Positions 36,473 to 48,765 of a stretch of DNA of 64,000 nucleotides are shown here, one piece after another. This stretch comes from Liolophura sinensis (lineage: Eukaryota; Mollusca; Polyplacophora; Chitonida; Chitonidae): positions 9,732,281 through 9,796,280 of the forward strand of contig NC_088301.1 in NCBI RefSeq assembly GCF_032854445.1, read 5' to 3'. The notes beneath the pieces are model-generated. The model was not told the origin of the DNA and ran no database searches. It was given only the letters and a program-made list of their open reading frames with translations. Position numbers and translations under genes: made by a program. The stretch's first letter is position 1, and every line of letters begins with the position of its first letter.

Positions 36473-36914
36473 GCCGAGTACGCTGTAAATTTCTCCTTGA
36501 GGGTTCTCTTTGATTCTATTTAAGCTTCTTATTGCCTTGTTTGAGTAGACAAAGGCGACGCGTACCTAGATCGTGCAGTATTGAGCAGGACTATAGCAGT
36601 TTATAAACATTTGTCGCTAATGAGCGGTCTAAACAGAATTGAACTTAGATGACACGAATATGTTGAAAGGTTGATATGAAGATGTATCCCTTATGATGTA
36701 TATCCAAGGGGCATGAGGCAATAACATTTGCTGTTTGAAATAAAAGTGTAATAATTTGTTTTGTCAAAGCTCTTACTGTTTGTCTTTATAATTTACATTG
36801 CTTTCATTTCTCGACGCATTTTATTGATTAATATCTGATAAGCCTAACAGTGTGTTAAACAAGAAGTGTTAGGATGACAGGCTATATTTTGCTATAGGGT
36901 GTTTTACTGTTTTT
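36473..36914. other. No recognisable feature
   Basis: Unique sequence. Confidence 0.4.
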
Positions 36915-36929
36915 AATCATTTATTTCTC

Positions 36930-36987
36930 CGCCGTCGTATAAGTGAAATATTCTTGAGTACGGCGTAAAACACCAATCAAAAAAAAA
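36930..36987 (+). mobile_element. Minimal SINE-A insertion: 58 bp, exact 15-bp TSD
   Basis: Contains only the 3' hairpin module from cgccgtcgtataagtgaaat to aaacaccaatc and an oligo-A tail. Flanked exactly by aatcatttatttctc at 36915-36929 and 36988-37002. The insertion begins at the base of the hairpin stem. Confidence 0.96.
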
Positions 36988-37002
36988 AATCATTTATTTC
37001 TC

Positions 37003-38475
37003 GTGGCTAAATTCAGCTCAGAGGGCTGTGTCCAGGGTAACGAGTCATGTGAACATACATGCATGTCAAAACAGTTATCACAAATGTAAACCATAGCGTT
37101 ATTCGATACACATGAGCTGGCAACACGTTTGTAACATAGTGGGCGTGGTTTTGGCATATAGTAAATGACATGAACAGGAAACAGTAGATTGCTGCTGTCT
37201 AAACCAATTAAATCATCATCAAGTTTTATGGTATGCTAAATTTAAGCGTCGTTTTTACAGACATGTTTGTACCGATATTCATCAAGGTACTGCAAAGCGT
37301 TATTGATCAATAATTTCATAACAGATTTCCAAATCAACGTCCAACGCAAGTCACCAAACAATTTGACACAAAGTACGCAAAGTAAAAGAATAAAACCATG
37401 TCGTATAAAAAGAAGCAGAGAAACAACAAAAGAATAAATGAGGTAGGAATAACAAAAAAATAGTTCAAATTGTGCACAACACCAGTTTAGAAGGTGTAAT
37501 TTATCCAAAATCCGGTTGGGCTTTGACAGCAACTGTCGATATAACCAAAATGGACACGCAGGTGTCTGGGAACTCCCCTAATAGGTATCTATATGTATAA
37601 TAGCCTGGGCCGCTTTACACACTGACTGTAGACATCTGCCGAGGAATCTGTACATATCACAGATTCCGGCTGAGAGGTCACAATGCCGATTGTTCTATTG
37701 GGTTATACACAGCTTTTGTAACAGCTGCTATTAATATCGGAAGCTATATAACCAATGTCAGGCCGCTCAAAGAAATCCCAAACCAAAGCACACATCAGGG
37801 TAGAGAAGCCTTTGTCATTTAGATGTGGTTTCCCTTCTTTAACATATGCTGGACCTTAATGAAATGTAATTAATTAGATCCCCTAGTGAATTTTTTCACG
37901 AAACATTGCTTTCTGAAAGAGAAGAGAGCTATAGAAAATACAGGGATAGAGCAGAGTGTCAGTATAAATCGTTATTTAATAGTGAAAATGTATGAATCGC
38001 GATTATCCAGATAACGATAACAAGATTTTACATCAATGTTTTAGACAGTTTACAGACTAAATCAGATACCCTTAATCTTGGAAATTACGTCTGAACTAAA
38101 ACACATGAAGGTTTTTCTAATTATCACGCGCTACATTTCTACAATAGAACAGTCTTTCACTGTATTACTTTAAGTGTAAGAAAATCGAAAACGGGTAGCA
38201 GAAGAAGGAAGGGGTAGTCTTCAACAGTCCAGCATTTCCAGTGCAGTAAAGCTCACAATAACTGGGGAAACTGGGTGAAGACTATATACTGCGAATGTGC
38301 TAGGCCTTTCAATCGTACTCAGAGTCAATACACTTTGCTGTGCTTTTATCTACGTCTATTGTAACTAAATGTTGGCTTAGGGATAATGAGCCGTTTTCCG
38401 GGAGTAATGCACCTGTTACTCGGATAAATTTTCTGGGTACCTCTCCAGAAAGCTATCTCATGGATTATGTATACA
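37003..38475. other. Unannotated unique sequence
   Basis: About 1.5 kb with no supported gene. The minus-strand 96-codon frame at 37242-37532 is hydrophobic by composition but has no recognised motif. Confidence 0.4.
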
Positions 38476-38481
38476 ATATTT

Positions 38482-38677
38482 ATTTATTTATTTGATTAGT
38501 GTTATACAATATTTATTTATTTATTTGATTGTTGTTTTACCCCGTACTTAAGAATATTTCACTTATTCAACAGCGGTCAGCATTAAGTTGAGAGCATATC
38601 GGACAGAGCCTGGGGGAAGCCCACGATCCTCTACAGGTTTCTGGCAGATCTTTTCACGTACCACTGGAGAGGAAACC
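38482..38677 (-). mobile_element. SINE-A copy with duplicated tail, minus strand
   Basis: The main copy runs from about 38510 (ttatttatttatttgattgt) through gttttaccccgtacttaa to ggcagatcttttcacgtacc. Just before it a second tail (tatttatttatttgattagt) is present, suggesting a local duplication or a nested insertion at the tail. Confidence 0.82.
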
Positions 38678-39929
38678 ATCATGGTGTATACTATAAATAC
38701 CATGGTGATATTTGTCTTCAACATATGTAAAAATGGTAGTTTCTGCCAAACTGATCTACGTTCGCCGCGTTTTGGAGCATTGACCCGGTATACCATTTCT
38801 TACCGTGTCTTACCATACAGGAGATAGAGTACTTCGACCTTTCAATTATCCATGACGCCAGTTAACAAAATAATACACAAACATATATATGACAGGTTAC
38901 ATCTAAAGGAGAAGAAGGCATCGATTTTCAATGAAAACGGAATGTCATAGCCGATCTTTAAGAAACGGTTAAGATTTGTCGTAAATGATTGATATGCAGA
39001 TTTAATTACAAACGCAGATGTTTGGCAGGTTCTTTCTGGCAGTATCCTTGTCAGGATTTTTTTCTAAATTCAGTCCTCTTGACGACAATTCATGAAACAT
39101 TAGAAGTTACTCGGAGCTAGAGTTGAGAGTCTCCTACGCCAAATGTCAGAATATCTACGGGCATTGCTTAGAATGGATAACGTTAGAATCGGGGATAGAA
39201 TCGAAACAGGCATTCGCATTCAAATTGTCTAGGCATGCAAAACCAATTCCCAAGACCACGTTTTTCATGCAGCACAAGAGGGTAAAGAAGGACATAAAGT
39301 ACGAAATCAGGAAAAATTCATGCAACGAAACGTAGTCAACAGTTGTCATTTATGATGGAATGATCCAGGTGATTGAATGAAATCAGTACATAAATTGTCG
39401 ACGGTCAAAATATTTATCTCCGTTATGCTTTAATTGCTACTGCTCGTATATCCATTTTGGCGATCTAATTCAACACGATGAATAGACGCCCCTATCCGTG
39501 AGTGCCACGGAGGTTAAGTGAAGTCGTCACGTAACAGACAAGATCTTGCACATGCTATAAGGCGAGATATGTATACATCAAATGGAATACCTCTCGATAT
39601 ATTTCTACACGAAATATGGATAATTTACAATGTCAACCATCGAGATCATTACAGTTTTAACATTTTTCGATTCAACAACAGGTTTATATTGTTTCATCAA
39701 GTTGCCTCTAAGAAATGATGTTGATATGCATAGTGTATAAATGCATGAAGCTTAATGAAGCTTATCCAATGTTCTGATGGTAGGGGCTGAGTATGTTGAC
39801 TGTTGTTACGTCTGTCAGATGCCCTCTTGATAAAGGTCAGCTATAATGACTGTCTCAATGTCAGTGGATGGATGTCCTTTAAATCATACATGCTATTGGT
39901 CGGGTCCATATCAAGACTATTTGTCTTGT
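38678..39929. other. No recognisable feature
   Basis: About 1.25 kb of unique sequence. Confidence 0.4.
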
Positions 39930-40332
39930 CGCATATGCTGTTGATAATGTCATGTATGCCGACCCTCTTTGCGTGTGTAAGATGTGCTGTTGATAATGTC
40001 ATGTATGCCGACCCTCTTTGCGTGTGTAAGATGTGCTGTTGATAATGTCATGTATGCCGACCCTCTCTACATGTGTAAGATGTGCTGTTGATAATGTCAT
40101 GTGTGCCGACCCTCTCTACATGTGTAAGATGTGCTGTTGATAATGTCATGTATGCCAACCATCTTTGCGTGTGTAAGATGTGCTGTTGATAAGGTTATGT
40201 ACGCCGACCCTCTTTGAGTGTGCAAGACGTGCTGTTGATCAGGTCATTAATGCCGACGCTCCTTGCGTGTATAAAATGTGCTGTTGATAAGGTCATGTAT
40301 GCTGACCATCTTTGAGTGTGTAAGATGTGTAA
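39930..40332 (+). repeat. Minisatellite, 49-bp period, about 8 copies
   Basis: Unit gtgctgttgataatgtcatg + tatgccgaccctctttgcgt + gtgtaagat. The first copies are nearly identical; the later ones diverge. Confidence 0.95.
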
Positions 40333-41050
40333 GACTACTCTGAGGCTATACCGTCTTTATGTTCAAGAAAAGTCTCAAAGAGAAGTAATTATTTTATTCA
40401 ACGTTTGAAAAAATGATGGATATGCTGTGTGGAAAAGATAAATCCATTGTGACACCTGACAGGTGAAGTTGTAAGGCTGATAAGCTCACTTACAATCGTT
40501 GCGAATAGAGTCTTAATTTAATCCTCTGGATAAACACGGATATTTGGTAAGCACAATTTACCTGATTAATATGAACATTGCATGCGTGTCCATTGTTTAC
40601 TGAACCTCAATCTGAATTGTTTTTGCATGCCAGATGAATCCATGCTGTAACCGGGAAAAATTTGTCATTGTTTTATCACTAAGTATTCATGTTTTGAAGT
40701 TGATTGATGTTTAAAAAATCACATTTAGCTCGTGAACTTGTATTAGGAATAATAAATTGAAGTAATTATTTCCTTTTGATCTCATTTAGTATAAGTTTGT
40801 CACTAACAATATATTGTCTGTTATCTCTAAGTGTTTTAGAAAATTAGTTAGTAATGTACAATAATTTATTGTCCGCAGTTTTATGCATAAAAATGTCATT
40901 GACGCTGAGTAGGTGAAACCACTTATCAAGGAAAGAGCGTTATTTTTTCCGTTTCCTTCCGAATTAGTTCCACTTTTCGGTAAATACAGTTATTTAATGA
41001 TTGTAAAAGTTGACTTAGGTTTTTAGCAGAAGATTTATGTGTAATGATGT
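40333..41050. other. No recognisable feature
   Basis: AT-rich unique sequence. Confidence 0.4.
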
Positions 41051-41055
41051 CTACA

Positions 41056-41172
41056 CGTTAACACCGAAATTTATCTTGTTAACACTGAAACTCATCTTAT
41101 TGACACCAAAACTCATCTTATTGACAGTAAAACTCATCTTATTGACACCAAAACTCATCTTGTTGACAACAA
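41056..41172 (+). repeat. Minisatellite, 21-bp period, about 5.5 copies
   Basis: Unit ttattgacaccaaaactcat + c. Translates as a 7-residue repeat (LTPKLIL), a by-product of the period. Confidence 0.92.
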
Positions 41173-41399
41173 CAAATTCTTGGGAAAGTGTGCACGGTGC
41201 AAACTTTTCACTGTTTCAAATTATGCTTTTTATCATATTGTCTGCGAACGATACACACTCGTCAATGACATATGCTTGCTGTGTTTTCCTTCCATTTTCG
41301 AACTATATTTTTTTTCTATTCATAATCAAAGAACAATTCATTGTCAATGAGCTGCCAAAATAATGGTTGTTCAAGTCACGTCGCTAACGTGTTTTCAAG

Positions 41400-41915
41400 G
41401 TCATTGACCAGGGAAGGCTCAAGATGACGGTTGGCAAACTCCGTAACAGATGTGTCCACCACCAGCTTTGATAGTTTATGTACATCTCCGGCCCATGAAG
41501 TCACCAGGCGAGGGACGAAATGTTTGCGTAATCTTCGCCCACACCCTGGTTATGTCTCTGGCCATTGCGTCAATGGTGTCTAGCCAAGGGTCTGTCCATT
41601 TCGTCCAAAACGTGCTTAGTAGGAGCTAAATGGGTGGGTTTGAAGACCAAGGGTCCCAATGAAAGAAAAATGTTTGAATCCATAAATGCTCTTGTCACCC
41701 GAGCCATATGGGACGAGCATTGTCCTGCTGAAATATGATCCCGGTGCCATGACGCTGCACAGCAACTTTTTGGACTGAGTATAGTATCGAGCGTTATACT
41801 CGATACCACACAAGTATTAGCAATTTCCGGATTTCCCGAAAATGCTGGAAAGGCCAATGTGATGAGGGACAGGGATGGAGGAAGGGTTTGACAATTCGAT
41901 GGCTGTGGCAATTCA
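41400..41915 (-). pseudogene. Tc1-like transposase relic (distinct from the 50-56 kb pair)
   Basis: On the minus strand the catalytic-domain motif FQQDNARP is encoded around 41730-41711, followed after a one-base loss by HMARVTRAFMDS in another frame. Next come a HVxDEMDR motif (around 41613-41592) and a C-terminal GGGHxxY motif (around 41460-41445). These are in the order expected for the third catalytic aspartate and C-terminus of Tc1/mariner transposases. Frameshifts and stops break it, and the N-terminal DNA-binding half was not found. The sequence differs clearly from the other two copies, so it is a separate family. Confidence 0.82.
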
Positions 41916-42730
41916 TCATTGTTAAACGCGTACTATGTCTGTAGGAGGGTCTTGTTCCTGTCATTTGGAAAGAATGAATTTCAGATTGATTGTTCTCGTT
42001 TTCCAGTAGATTCTGTTTCCATGGAACGTGGAATAGCCATGCACTGTATTAGCCTTTCTGTGATAATCCACCCGAGATCTAACTCCAGTAACGCGTTCAT
42101 CAAATGTCTCCAGCAGAATAGAACCCTATCTTATCGAAAGAAATACCTCCTTAGTTTTCTCCATTTTATTATCCTCTTCCCTTTATTTGATCTTCGATTT
42201 CAGTGAAATGAGTTAAGTCCTCAATAGGCAACACCTTTCTTCTTTTATCGCTGCAAGAATTATATTGCGGCCGCGCGGTTCATGTGTGCGTCAGACCCAT
42301 GATTTTTCCCGACTTTCTTGGCAACAAGCCAGACAGTGGTTTCGAGTGCACATCAGTAAACCTACACATAATGGACCATATATGAGACAAATAAAAGTGC
42401 ATGGCCATGTATGCCGACAACATTACAACATTGGCGCAATCCAAGTAGGAAGCTCAGTTCTAGTTTCTTTATTTGAATTTCTAGTTTTTCTCGAGCTGAA
42501 CCGGTTTATATGAGTCCATGTGAAGTTTCAGGAGTCACTGATTCACTTCAATTGCACAAAAATTGCTGAATTCTGTGTGACTACCGAGGGTAACAATGAT
42601 TAACATAAGAGTCGTGCCGGTATTTTAAGTGTGATGACGTCACGGTATTTTGAGTACCTCTACGCCAGTGACGTGCAGGAAATTGCCATAAACATGACTG
42701 CATTTTTTCCCAGTCCTGCTTATAAATGTT
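41916..42730. other. No recognisable feature
   Basis: May include decayed N-terminal parts of the neighbouring transposase relic; none was recognisable. Confidence 0.35.
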
Positions 42731-42731
42731 A

Positions 42732-42900
42732 CTTTTTAAGGCATTTACATGAACAGTTAGAATAAAACTGTAATTGAGGTAAATTAACAAGAGGCCGTAT
42801 TTTGTTTGTTACGTGTGACCATTTGCCAACTATCACCCTGTTGCGGTTTTACTCTCCGTGTCCAAAGTCTTTGATTATATTGACCCTGGTGTGTTCTACA
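42732..42900 (+). repeat. Dispersed repeat R1, copy 4
   Basis: gcatttacatgaacagttag, gaggtaaattaacaagaggc, gtgaccatttgccaactat, gttttactctc and caaagtctttgattatatt link this copy to the other three R1 copies, making it the most complete. A degraded SINE-A 3' module follows 120 bp later. Confidence 0.7.
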
Positions 42901-43022
42901 CTAATAATGTGGCAAAGCCTACACACTGGTTTTGTTCTCCAAGGGAAATTACGCGTCTCGCTTTGTAGTTACAGGTTCGTGGTTTGCCCTGAGCACATTT
43001 GTTTGCTTCACCCACGAAACTG

Positions 43023-43062
43023 ATCACTGTCGTATAAATGAAATATTCTTGAGGAGTTCATC
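43023..43062 (+). mobile_element. SINE-A 3' module fragment
   Basis: cactgtcgtataaatgaaat + attcttgag only; the tail and right hairpin arm are lost. Confidence 0.6.
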
Positions 43063-43370
43063 GAACAATCAACCAATCGGTCTTCCTGCAATGTTGCATG
43101 ATGCAATTTGGTTAAGATGAGGAATAAAACTAGCAACATGGGATTAACTGAAAACGCCCATAAGTGGGTATTTGCCAGCATTAACTTTTCGTTTCGTTGT
43201 TTACATATTTTTCACTGAGCTCGAGGTATTCAATGTATATTGATGTATTACCGAATGAAACTCAGACTGGGCTAAAATGAAACACTTGAACCCCCTAGTC
43301 GTAAGGTCTTACCTGCTGACGTGAACAGTAATTCACTGCGTGTAAGTGGACTCTTAAGAAATGAACGGTT
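43063..43370. other. No recognisable feature
   Basis: Unique sequence. Confidence 0.4.
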
Positions 43371-43373
43371 CCG

Positions 43374-43420
43374 TCTGGCTTAATAGCTCAATTGATAGAG
43401 CGGTTGGACTAGTATACGCT
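43374..43420 (+). other. tRNA-like A-box fragment
   Basis: ggcttaatagctcaattgat + agagcggttggactagtata resembles the 5' half of a tRNA (D arm and anticodon stem). No B box or T arm follows, so it is a relic or SINE head. Confidence 0.35.
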
Positions 43421-43450
43421 TCTAAGTAAAATGCTTTTTCTGTTTTATGC

Positions 43451-45540
43451 TCATGCAGCAGACCTAAGTCACATATTGAGCACAAATTACACACATTTAA
43501 ACACTATTATCAAAATATAATTATTAATTCGAAAATGACGAAAAACATTCTTTCTGTAAAACGAAATGCAAAGAAAATCACATCAATTATTGTTTTCGTT
43601 ATAAAAGACATTTTTTCGTTCTCTAACGAGAATCCCAGGCTTACTTCCTTCTGTACTCCGAAGTTTACAGTAATTTCGCGATTCCGAAATTGATAGTCTG
43701 TAACTATTGTCAACTTCGTCTTCAGCGTCACAACTCTATCTCTTTCTGGCGTTACACACAAGCCAGTGTTGACACATACTTAATGCCATGTCATTTAACT
43801 TACTGCTTAGTCGATGTCACAAGATGTTTCGTGTTGCTGAAACACTGAATGCTAGTTGGCCTATACTCGCGTCTGTCGCCTAATACTGGCCGCTGTACCA
43901 AAAGCTACCAAAATAGCCCTATAAACCAGTTGTGTGATCGATTTTTTGTCGTAAGACATTGGTGGTAAAAGCTGGGTTCATGATGTGTTAAAGAAGTTCT
44001 TCGAGTTGCTGATACACATTTTTCATTTTCATCACTCTTAATTTGTGTGCTTGGTGTCCGATCCATCCACAGCTCCACTGATTTTGGTCACATGTCCTGA
44101 TAAATCCATCAATCCCTTGTGCATTCAAAACGCATAGCATGCACCATCTCGTGCAAAGCTGAGACACGGCCAATGTATTAAGTAAAAATAGGTGATAGTT
44201 TCTGTGTGGACTCATGTGGCTTCGCGTGTTAAAACTGAGGCAAGGAGCATGGATTAAGCGCGATGAAATTTCTGTAGTAGATTAGTAGTATCTCTTTGGC
44301 AATGGACCAGTCTGGTGCTGTCTAGTATTGGCAATAATCCTGAGATTCGTATATGAAAGAATTGATCCTTCTTGTCGTGGTCATAGCTTGCGATTGAGGT
44401 CGATGCATGTTGATTGCACCTCTTTCTCTGGATGTCCTTGACAAACGTAAACAGTGTGTTAACGACAACCGCGCATTAGAAAAATATGTTTTCTTTACCT
44501 GACTTTTGCCTCGGATTTATATTTTGATTAACACGCCGTCTGAAATGGAATTTCCCGCACCAAATATCCACGCTATTAAGTCATCCAGTATAGCTCCAAA
44601 AGAGAACAAACCTTCGTTATATAGATAGATAGAGGATAAAACACTGGTAGAATAATCCAGTATGTACACCTAAATGAAAACTGAAGTAAGACTTCTTGTT
44701 GGCGTCCTCGAACCATACGTTTAACCACCCTCTCACCTCTTCTCTTCCCCGGCCTTCCTTTTCCGCCACCAAACAGCCTCCTCATGTTGTCATCTGTTGA
44801 ACGTCATTGGAGTTTTCTTGAGTTGACCACACCCTGGTAGTTTGTGGTGTACAACATCTGGGGACAGTGATGCCAATACTTTTCTTACATACATTATACG
44901 CATATGACTTATGCTATATAACCTACCATGTTAGACGGATCATGTATTGTGAAACGACAAGAGCCAGGCGTTCCTCTTGTTTATCTATGCAGTGAGGTGT
45001 AGTATTGTTATCCTCTTTGTCTCATCTGGTTTATGTATACGTGGTACGAACTACAGTTACCCTACATAAGTGAACTGTGTCTTCTGTTGGTTTTTACCAT
45101 GCGTAGGCGTGTGGTTTTCTTTCCCTTTTATTGAAAAAAGAGTAGGGCAACAATATGAGAAACATTCACTTAGTCAGCTTTATAAAGCTTTTTTTCAAAA
45201 TTGTGCTTATTGTACGTTTCGGCATGTGTATCAAGTGAGTTGGAAATAATTTTTCTACCTCTTGTTCAAAAGATATGAAATTCTCCAACCGGTAAACAAG
45301 TCAAACTTTCACAGCTTGGTAAAGACACACTTTTCTTGTAGTACAGACTAATTTACTTCTCTGCGATTCTCAGATTTTTACAGGCTTCTGTCACGCTAGA
45401 CACAGATTTGAATTTGTGCACAATAGGAGCATTATTTCATTTTTGTGTGTGGTTACCATCTTGGCCGAATTTCCCATTCAAGTGAAGGAGCATTCCAAAA
45501 TAAGGTAGGAGTTTTTCTTGAGGCATTTACTATAATTTTA
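43451..45540. other. Unannotated unique sequence
   Basis: About 2.1 kb without a supported gene or repeat. Confidence 0.4.
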
Positions 45541-45541
45541 C

Positions 45542-45767
45542 TTGCAAGTTGTATTCCCTGGTTCCCCTGGGCGTTTATTATTCCGGTTCCTCGATAAGGC
45601 GAGGACGGTGTCATTAGTGAACGGCTCATTCCAGTCTTGTTCAAGCACGCAAGTTTGACCGCAGCTTGACGTCAAGAGATTTTGATCTACGCTACGAGAT
45701 GCGACAGTATTCTGAAAAGTTTTGTCTGAGTCTTCCATCCCAACAGCAAGTCGTAAAACAGAAACAT
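45542..45767 (-). CDS. Weak candidate exon (unknown protein)
   Basis: On the minus strand a pyrimidine-rich tgttttgtttttaacag precedes 226 open nucleotides, ending at ttgcaa|gtaaaa, a moderate donor. The peptide (starting DVSVLRLAVGMEDSDKTFQN) has mixed, protein-like composition with three cysteines. I recognise no family. The frame also stays open upstream of the proposed acceptor to 45855, so an unspliced chance frame is an alternative. Confidence 0.18.
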
Positions 45768-45984
45768 CTGTTAAAAACAAAACATTAGCCGAAAAAAACA
45801 CGCTTTTGTCGATATCAAGGTCATCGGCAGTCTCCCCATATGTCATTGCGTGCAAGTTTCAAGAAACATCGTTGTTTAACAGAAGTGATGCAGGAGAACA
45901 ATTCCTTGAACCAAAGACAACACAGTACGATACTCTTATCTCGCCCAACCGATCTTTATGATATGATTTTGGTGTTACTAGTAT

Positions 45985-46040
45985 GCGTGTGTGCATGTGT
46001 GTATGCGTGTGTACATGTGTGTATGTGCATGTGTGTATTT
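45985..46040. repeat. Interrupted (GT)n tract
   Basis: Imperfect gtgtgtgcatgtgtgtatgc-type sequence, about 55 bp. Confidence 0.85.
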
Positions 46041-46376
46041 ATAAGGGTGAGGATGTGTCATTCAGCGCTGCCATTCTGGAATAAAAAAAAACATGTCTTT
46101 TGTAACATAGTAGGCTGTACACGGGCAACAAACACTAGCCTTGTCTGTGTTACTTGCCTGGACTATAAAAAAAAATAACGTCAGACGTCAGCTACTGCGA
46201 GCAGCCTTCACCTTTTACTGACAGCTGGTGTCTACGAATAAATGTTTCATGGTCGCTCAAGATGACAGCCCAAGTAAGGCAGACAGAAAATGTCTCTTTA
46301 CGATTGTCAGGTATCGTTTTGGTTAAGACTGCCTGACTAGGCTAGTTATTTTAAAGGAATATTCTGTGTAACACGA
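46041..46376. other. No recognisable feature
   Basis: Unique sequence with two short A-runs. Confidence 0.4.
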
Positions 46377-46476
46377 TTTATTTGTATATTTATCTGATTG
46401 GTGTTTTACGCCGTACTTAAAAATATTTCACCTATATGATAGCAGCCAGTATTATGGTGGGAGGAAACCAGGCCGC
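46377..46476 (-). mobile_element. SINE-A 3' fragment, minus strand
   Basis: ctgattggtgttttacgccg, then tatgatagcagccagtatta and tggtgggaggaaaccagg. 5'-truncated and diverged in the hairpin left arm. Confidence 0.85.
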
Positions 46477-47157
46477 CGTTTGATGCAATATGAGTGTCAA
46501 TGCTAGGTTATGTCCCCTGATGTCGTTGCTGTCAGGTAACCCTCAAGATTGCAGACATTGATTGGCATCTATTGTGCTGTTTTGTTAGACGTCCACTAAC
46601 ATGAAGCTGAGACTTCCAGATGTCTACTAACACATATCCGATTTTGAGTTAGTGATCAAATGTACAGTTTTATCCGGGGTTTCCCCTCGGCCATCAACTC
46701 ACTCAAGTCGCATTCTGAAAGCCCGGTTTTTTTTAGTCAGTCTCCTCCCTTGTTGTCTAGACGAGGGAGATGTTCCTTGAAATTGGAATGTCAGACACGG
46801 TATGGTGTTTTAATTATGCGGCCTACCATGTATCTTCAATTCTGCCATGCAGATGGCTGGGAATTACGATGGTTTACTAGGCTTTCAATTCGCTTTCAGT
46901 CCATCGTATTGTTTACATGTGCTATCGACGAGCGAACGTTCCATTGTGGGAATCTCTGCTCTGCTATATTTGCATGATATTTCGTCGGGCGGACAGTTTA
47001 GACTACTGATGGATTTTGTCTGGTAATTCTCTTAATTGACATTTTTCGGAAAATACACCCCTGATTACGTCTTACGATTTGATCAGGATTTTGGATGTAA
47101 AGAAAAAAAGTACTGAAATCTTTTCATTTGATTAATTATCATTGGTAGCTTTTACTT
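46477..47157. other. No recognisable feature
   Basis: A 105-codon frame (46660-46977) has no motif or splice support. Confidence 0.4.
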
Positions 47158-47206
47158 TGATTGATTTATTTAATTGTTTTTGATTGATTTATTTAATTGT
47201 TTTTGA
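47158..47206 (+). repeat. Short tandem duplication, about 24 bp x 2
   Basis: tgattgatttatttaattgt + tttt occurs twice in a row. Confidence 0.88.
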
Positions 47207-47454
47207 CAAGCGTTTATAAATAATTCATATATTGCCGAGGAGGTGAAAAAAGTTTATCCCCTTGCGTTGGCTTTGAAGAAGACAACAGCTAGTTCGGATG
47301 TACCTGCCTATTTGGACAAATATCTCTATAATGATGACCATGGTCAAGGTCTCACACGCCGTCTGTATGACGAAAGAAGATAATTTCAACATTGAAATCG
47401 TACAATAATCATAGTAATACACTAAGGGTCCTGCAAATGGTATTATGCAGATAG

Positions 47455-47549
47455 TGCATACTGTGAGATGGGATATGAGGAACTGTCAGGTCGAGAGATG
47501 TGATATTATCGAGAGCTGACAATTTCTCATGTCCCATCCCACAGCATAC
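47455..47549. repeat. Foldback sequence with about 33-bp arms
   Basis: Left arm 47455-47489 (catactgtgagatgggatat ... aactgtcag) is an imperfect inverted copy of 47516-47549 (ctgacaatttctcatgtccc ...). The loop is about 26 bp. It could be a small MITE or an RNA hairpin. Confidence 0.75.
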
Positions 47550-47735
47550 ACCATATGTTTTCTCATACTCAAAAACAGTATACTTTTTCGAGTTCTGTTA
47601 AATCGCCCAAATTGTACGTCGATAACGGAATTACAACGGTAAACCCTTTGTTTACTTTATTAACAAGCAGACGTAGGAGAGCTAACAAAGTCAGATAACC
47701 GCCGTGAAATAAACGCACGTCATCATTTGGTATTT

Positions 47736-48100
47736 GACCGGCCCGGATAGCACAGTTGGTAGAGCGTCCGCTTCGGGACCGGTAGATCCAGGATCAATCC
47801 TTGATCGAGTCACTCCTAAGACTTTAAAAGAGGAAGTTGTAACTTCCTCGCTTGGCGTTCAGCATGAAGGGGATAGTGCAACGACTGGTTGACCCGTATC
47901 AGTATAATGGCTCGGGCGGGGTGGCTTACTTGCCTTCGGTAAGTCGTCTCAGTGATGCAGCACTAAATAAAAGAGCGGTGGAATCCGTCCTGCAACAAGG
48001 AGGCACATTACACGTACATGCACCCTAATGATTCCTTCGTCGTCATATGACTGAAAAATTGTTGAGTACGACGTTAAACCCCAAGCACTCACTCACTCAC
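47736..48100 (+). mobile_element. SINE-B, best full-length copy, exact TSD
   Basis: The tRNA-like head ggcccggatagcacagttgg + tagagcgtccgcttcggg has A and B boxes (B-box-like tgatcgagtcac). The body includes ggggatagtgcaacgactgg and cgggcggggtggcttacttg. The 3' hairpin has arms CGTCGT (48038-48043) and ACGACG (48068-48073) with a 24-nt loop, then ttaaaccccaag and an ACTC tail. The 13-bp repeat tcatttggtattt flanks it exactly (47723-47735, 48101-48113), so it inserted by target-primed reverse transcription and is intact. Confidence 0.96.
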
Positions 48101-48113
48101 TCATTTGGTATTT

Positions 48114-48765
48114 AGCACGAGATCGTCTTGGATAATGCCACGTGAACGTTAGATAATACTTTGTGAGCGTCACGTTGCATTCCTGGGGCGCGTGATCGTT
48201 TTATATCACATTTTGCGGAATATCATGTGACCGTCCGTCGACCAGTGGAAACGGAGAATATCTTTTTGAGGTATAATATATATATATATAATGCCTTGTT
48301 ATATCTGTTACGCTCTGAGTAAATGTGATGATTTCAATCTACGACGCAACTTCTTGTCAGGGATAACGCTCTTGTTTACAAATATGGGCAGAGCATTCAG
48401 CAGTTCTTGCGCTCTGTATCATACATAGCTGTATGTAATTCAATTTATTAATTATATAAGGGTGAAATGTCAGAATTTCCTTCACTGATAAAAGTGATAT
48501 CTTACACACCCAGTCGCCATGACATTCATAAAAAAAACATTTTGTTTTATGACGTTCCTTACCGAGCTCAGCAGAATGACGTCATAATACAAGTTCAGTT
48601 AACTTTAACATTCCTACGTCACGCAACAAGACAAGACGCCATGTGCGACGTCACGTTATATACGCAAGTCTGTGAAGGCTACGGTTACAGCTAAACACGA
48701 TGCTTAAATTTGTTCACTACACAAAATCAAGACATTGTCAAAATATAGGCTAAATAATAAATAGA
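48114..48765. other. Mostly unique sequence
   Basis: Contains a short (TA)n at about 48277-48292 and nothing else I can support. Confidence 0.4.

Noticed and set aside
35208-36523. Several 60-90-codon frames on both strands
   Set aside because: All lie in the 47-bp minisatellite, whose period brings each frame round in turn.
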